Below are positions 32,448 through 32,508 of a DNA stretch of 32,508 nt, piece by piece (positions within the stretch are counted from its first letter, which is position 1; each line of letters opens with the position of its first letter). This DNA is from Oscillatoriales cyanobacterium RM2_1_1 (lineage in GTDB: Bacteria > Cyanobacteriota > Cyanobacteriia > Cyanobacteriales > Microcoleaceae): assembly GCA_012033335.1 (NCBI GenBank), contig JAAURB010000062.1, forward strand, positions 1 to 32,508, given 5' to 3'. Under the pieces are notes generated by a model. It saw only the letters and a list, made by a program, of their open reading frames with translations. It did no database searches and was not told the DNA's origin. A program made the translations under genes and the position numbers.

Positions 32448-32508
32448 TAAGTAGATGGTTGTAATTAATTATCAAATAGAAGGGGGGTCTGGGGCTTTGC
32501 CCCAGGAA
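32448..32508 (+). repeat. Dispersed hairpin repeat, family A, copy 5, cut by the window end
   Basis: Begins TAAGTAGATGGTTGTAATTA and runs through CAAATAGAAGGGGGGTCTGG into the first hairpin GGGGCTTTGCCCC and CAGGAA, where the window stops. The left half matches the other copies closely. Confidence 0.85.

Overview
The window comes from a cyanobacterium, probably a filamentous or Oscillatoriales-type one, though the genus cannot be fixed from sequence alone. The evidence is a kaiB/kaiC clock pair, two one-helix high-light-inducible proteins, a CSP41-type epimerase, several small cyanobacterial membrane proteins, and many GCGATCGC (HIP1) octamers scattered through the genes. Intergenic DNA is AT-rich, full of short perfect tandem duplications, and seeded with two families of dispersed hairpin repeats.

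Layout. 1-659: broken metallophosphoesterase lipoprotein gene (-). 902-2659: secreted polysaccharide deacetylase fused to a phosphodiester-glycosidase domain (+), abutted by a relic of a TnpB gene (-). 3149-6606: membrane-anchored coiled-coil protein, two hli genes (the second with an HLR1/RpaB-type site), two small membrane proteins, and a small basic protein whose 3' end is itself an intrinsic terminator. 6967-13006: TetR regulator divergent from an RND efflux operon (adaptor plus pump). 13070-16950: TSUP/TauE permease, a frameshifted formamidase-family gene, and a twice-frameshifted MscS channel with a cyclic-nucleotide-binding-like domain. 17015-20257: secreted GH9 cellulase-type enzyme and a Gfo/Idh/MocA oxidoreductase. 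20264-21707: 1.4 kb without a convincing gene. 21708-32292: all confident genes lie on the minus strand: 2Fe-2S ferredoxin, Nfu scaffold, kaiC, kaiB, EVE-domain protein, unknown 111-aa protein, CSP41-like epimerase, secreted small protein, polyphosphate kinase, DUF4230 protein, rlmN and an SRPBCC protein.

How the genes work together. The clear units are TetR/RND (regulated efflux), SRPBCC-rlmN-DUF4230 (3-nt gap, then a 4-nt overlap), CSP41-unknown-EVE (7-nt overlap, then near-abutting) just upstream of kaiB, and kaiC-nfu (74 nt apart). kaiA is not next to kaiB, and kaiB and kaiC are separated by about 460 bp that contains one copy of a roughly 115-bp dispersed repeat (family A, five copies in the window).

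Most worth a second look: the family A and family B repeats and the invasion of the kaiB-kaiC interval; a run of single-base frameshifts, all of the same sign, that look like base-calling errors or very recent lesions; the gene whose stop codon lies at the end of its terminator U-tract; and the CSP41-EVE-kaiB neighbourhood. I found no CRISPR array, rRNA, tRNA or intact mobile element.
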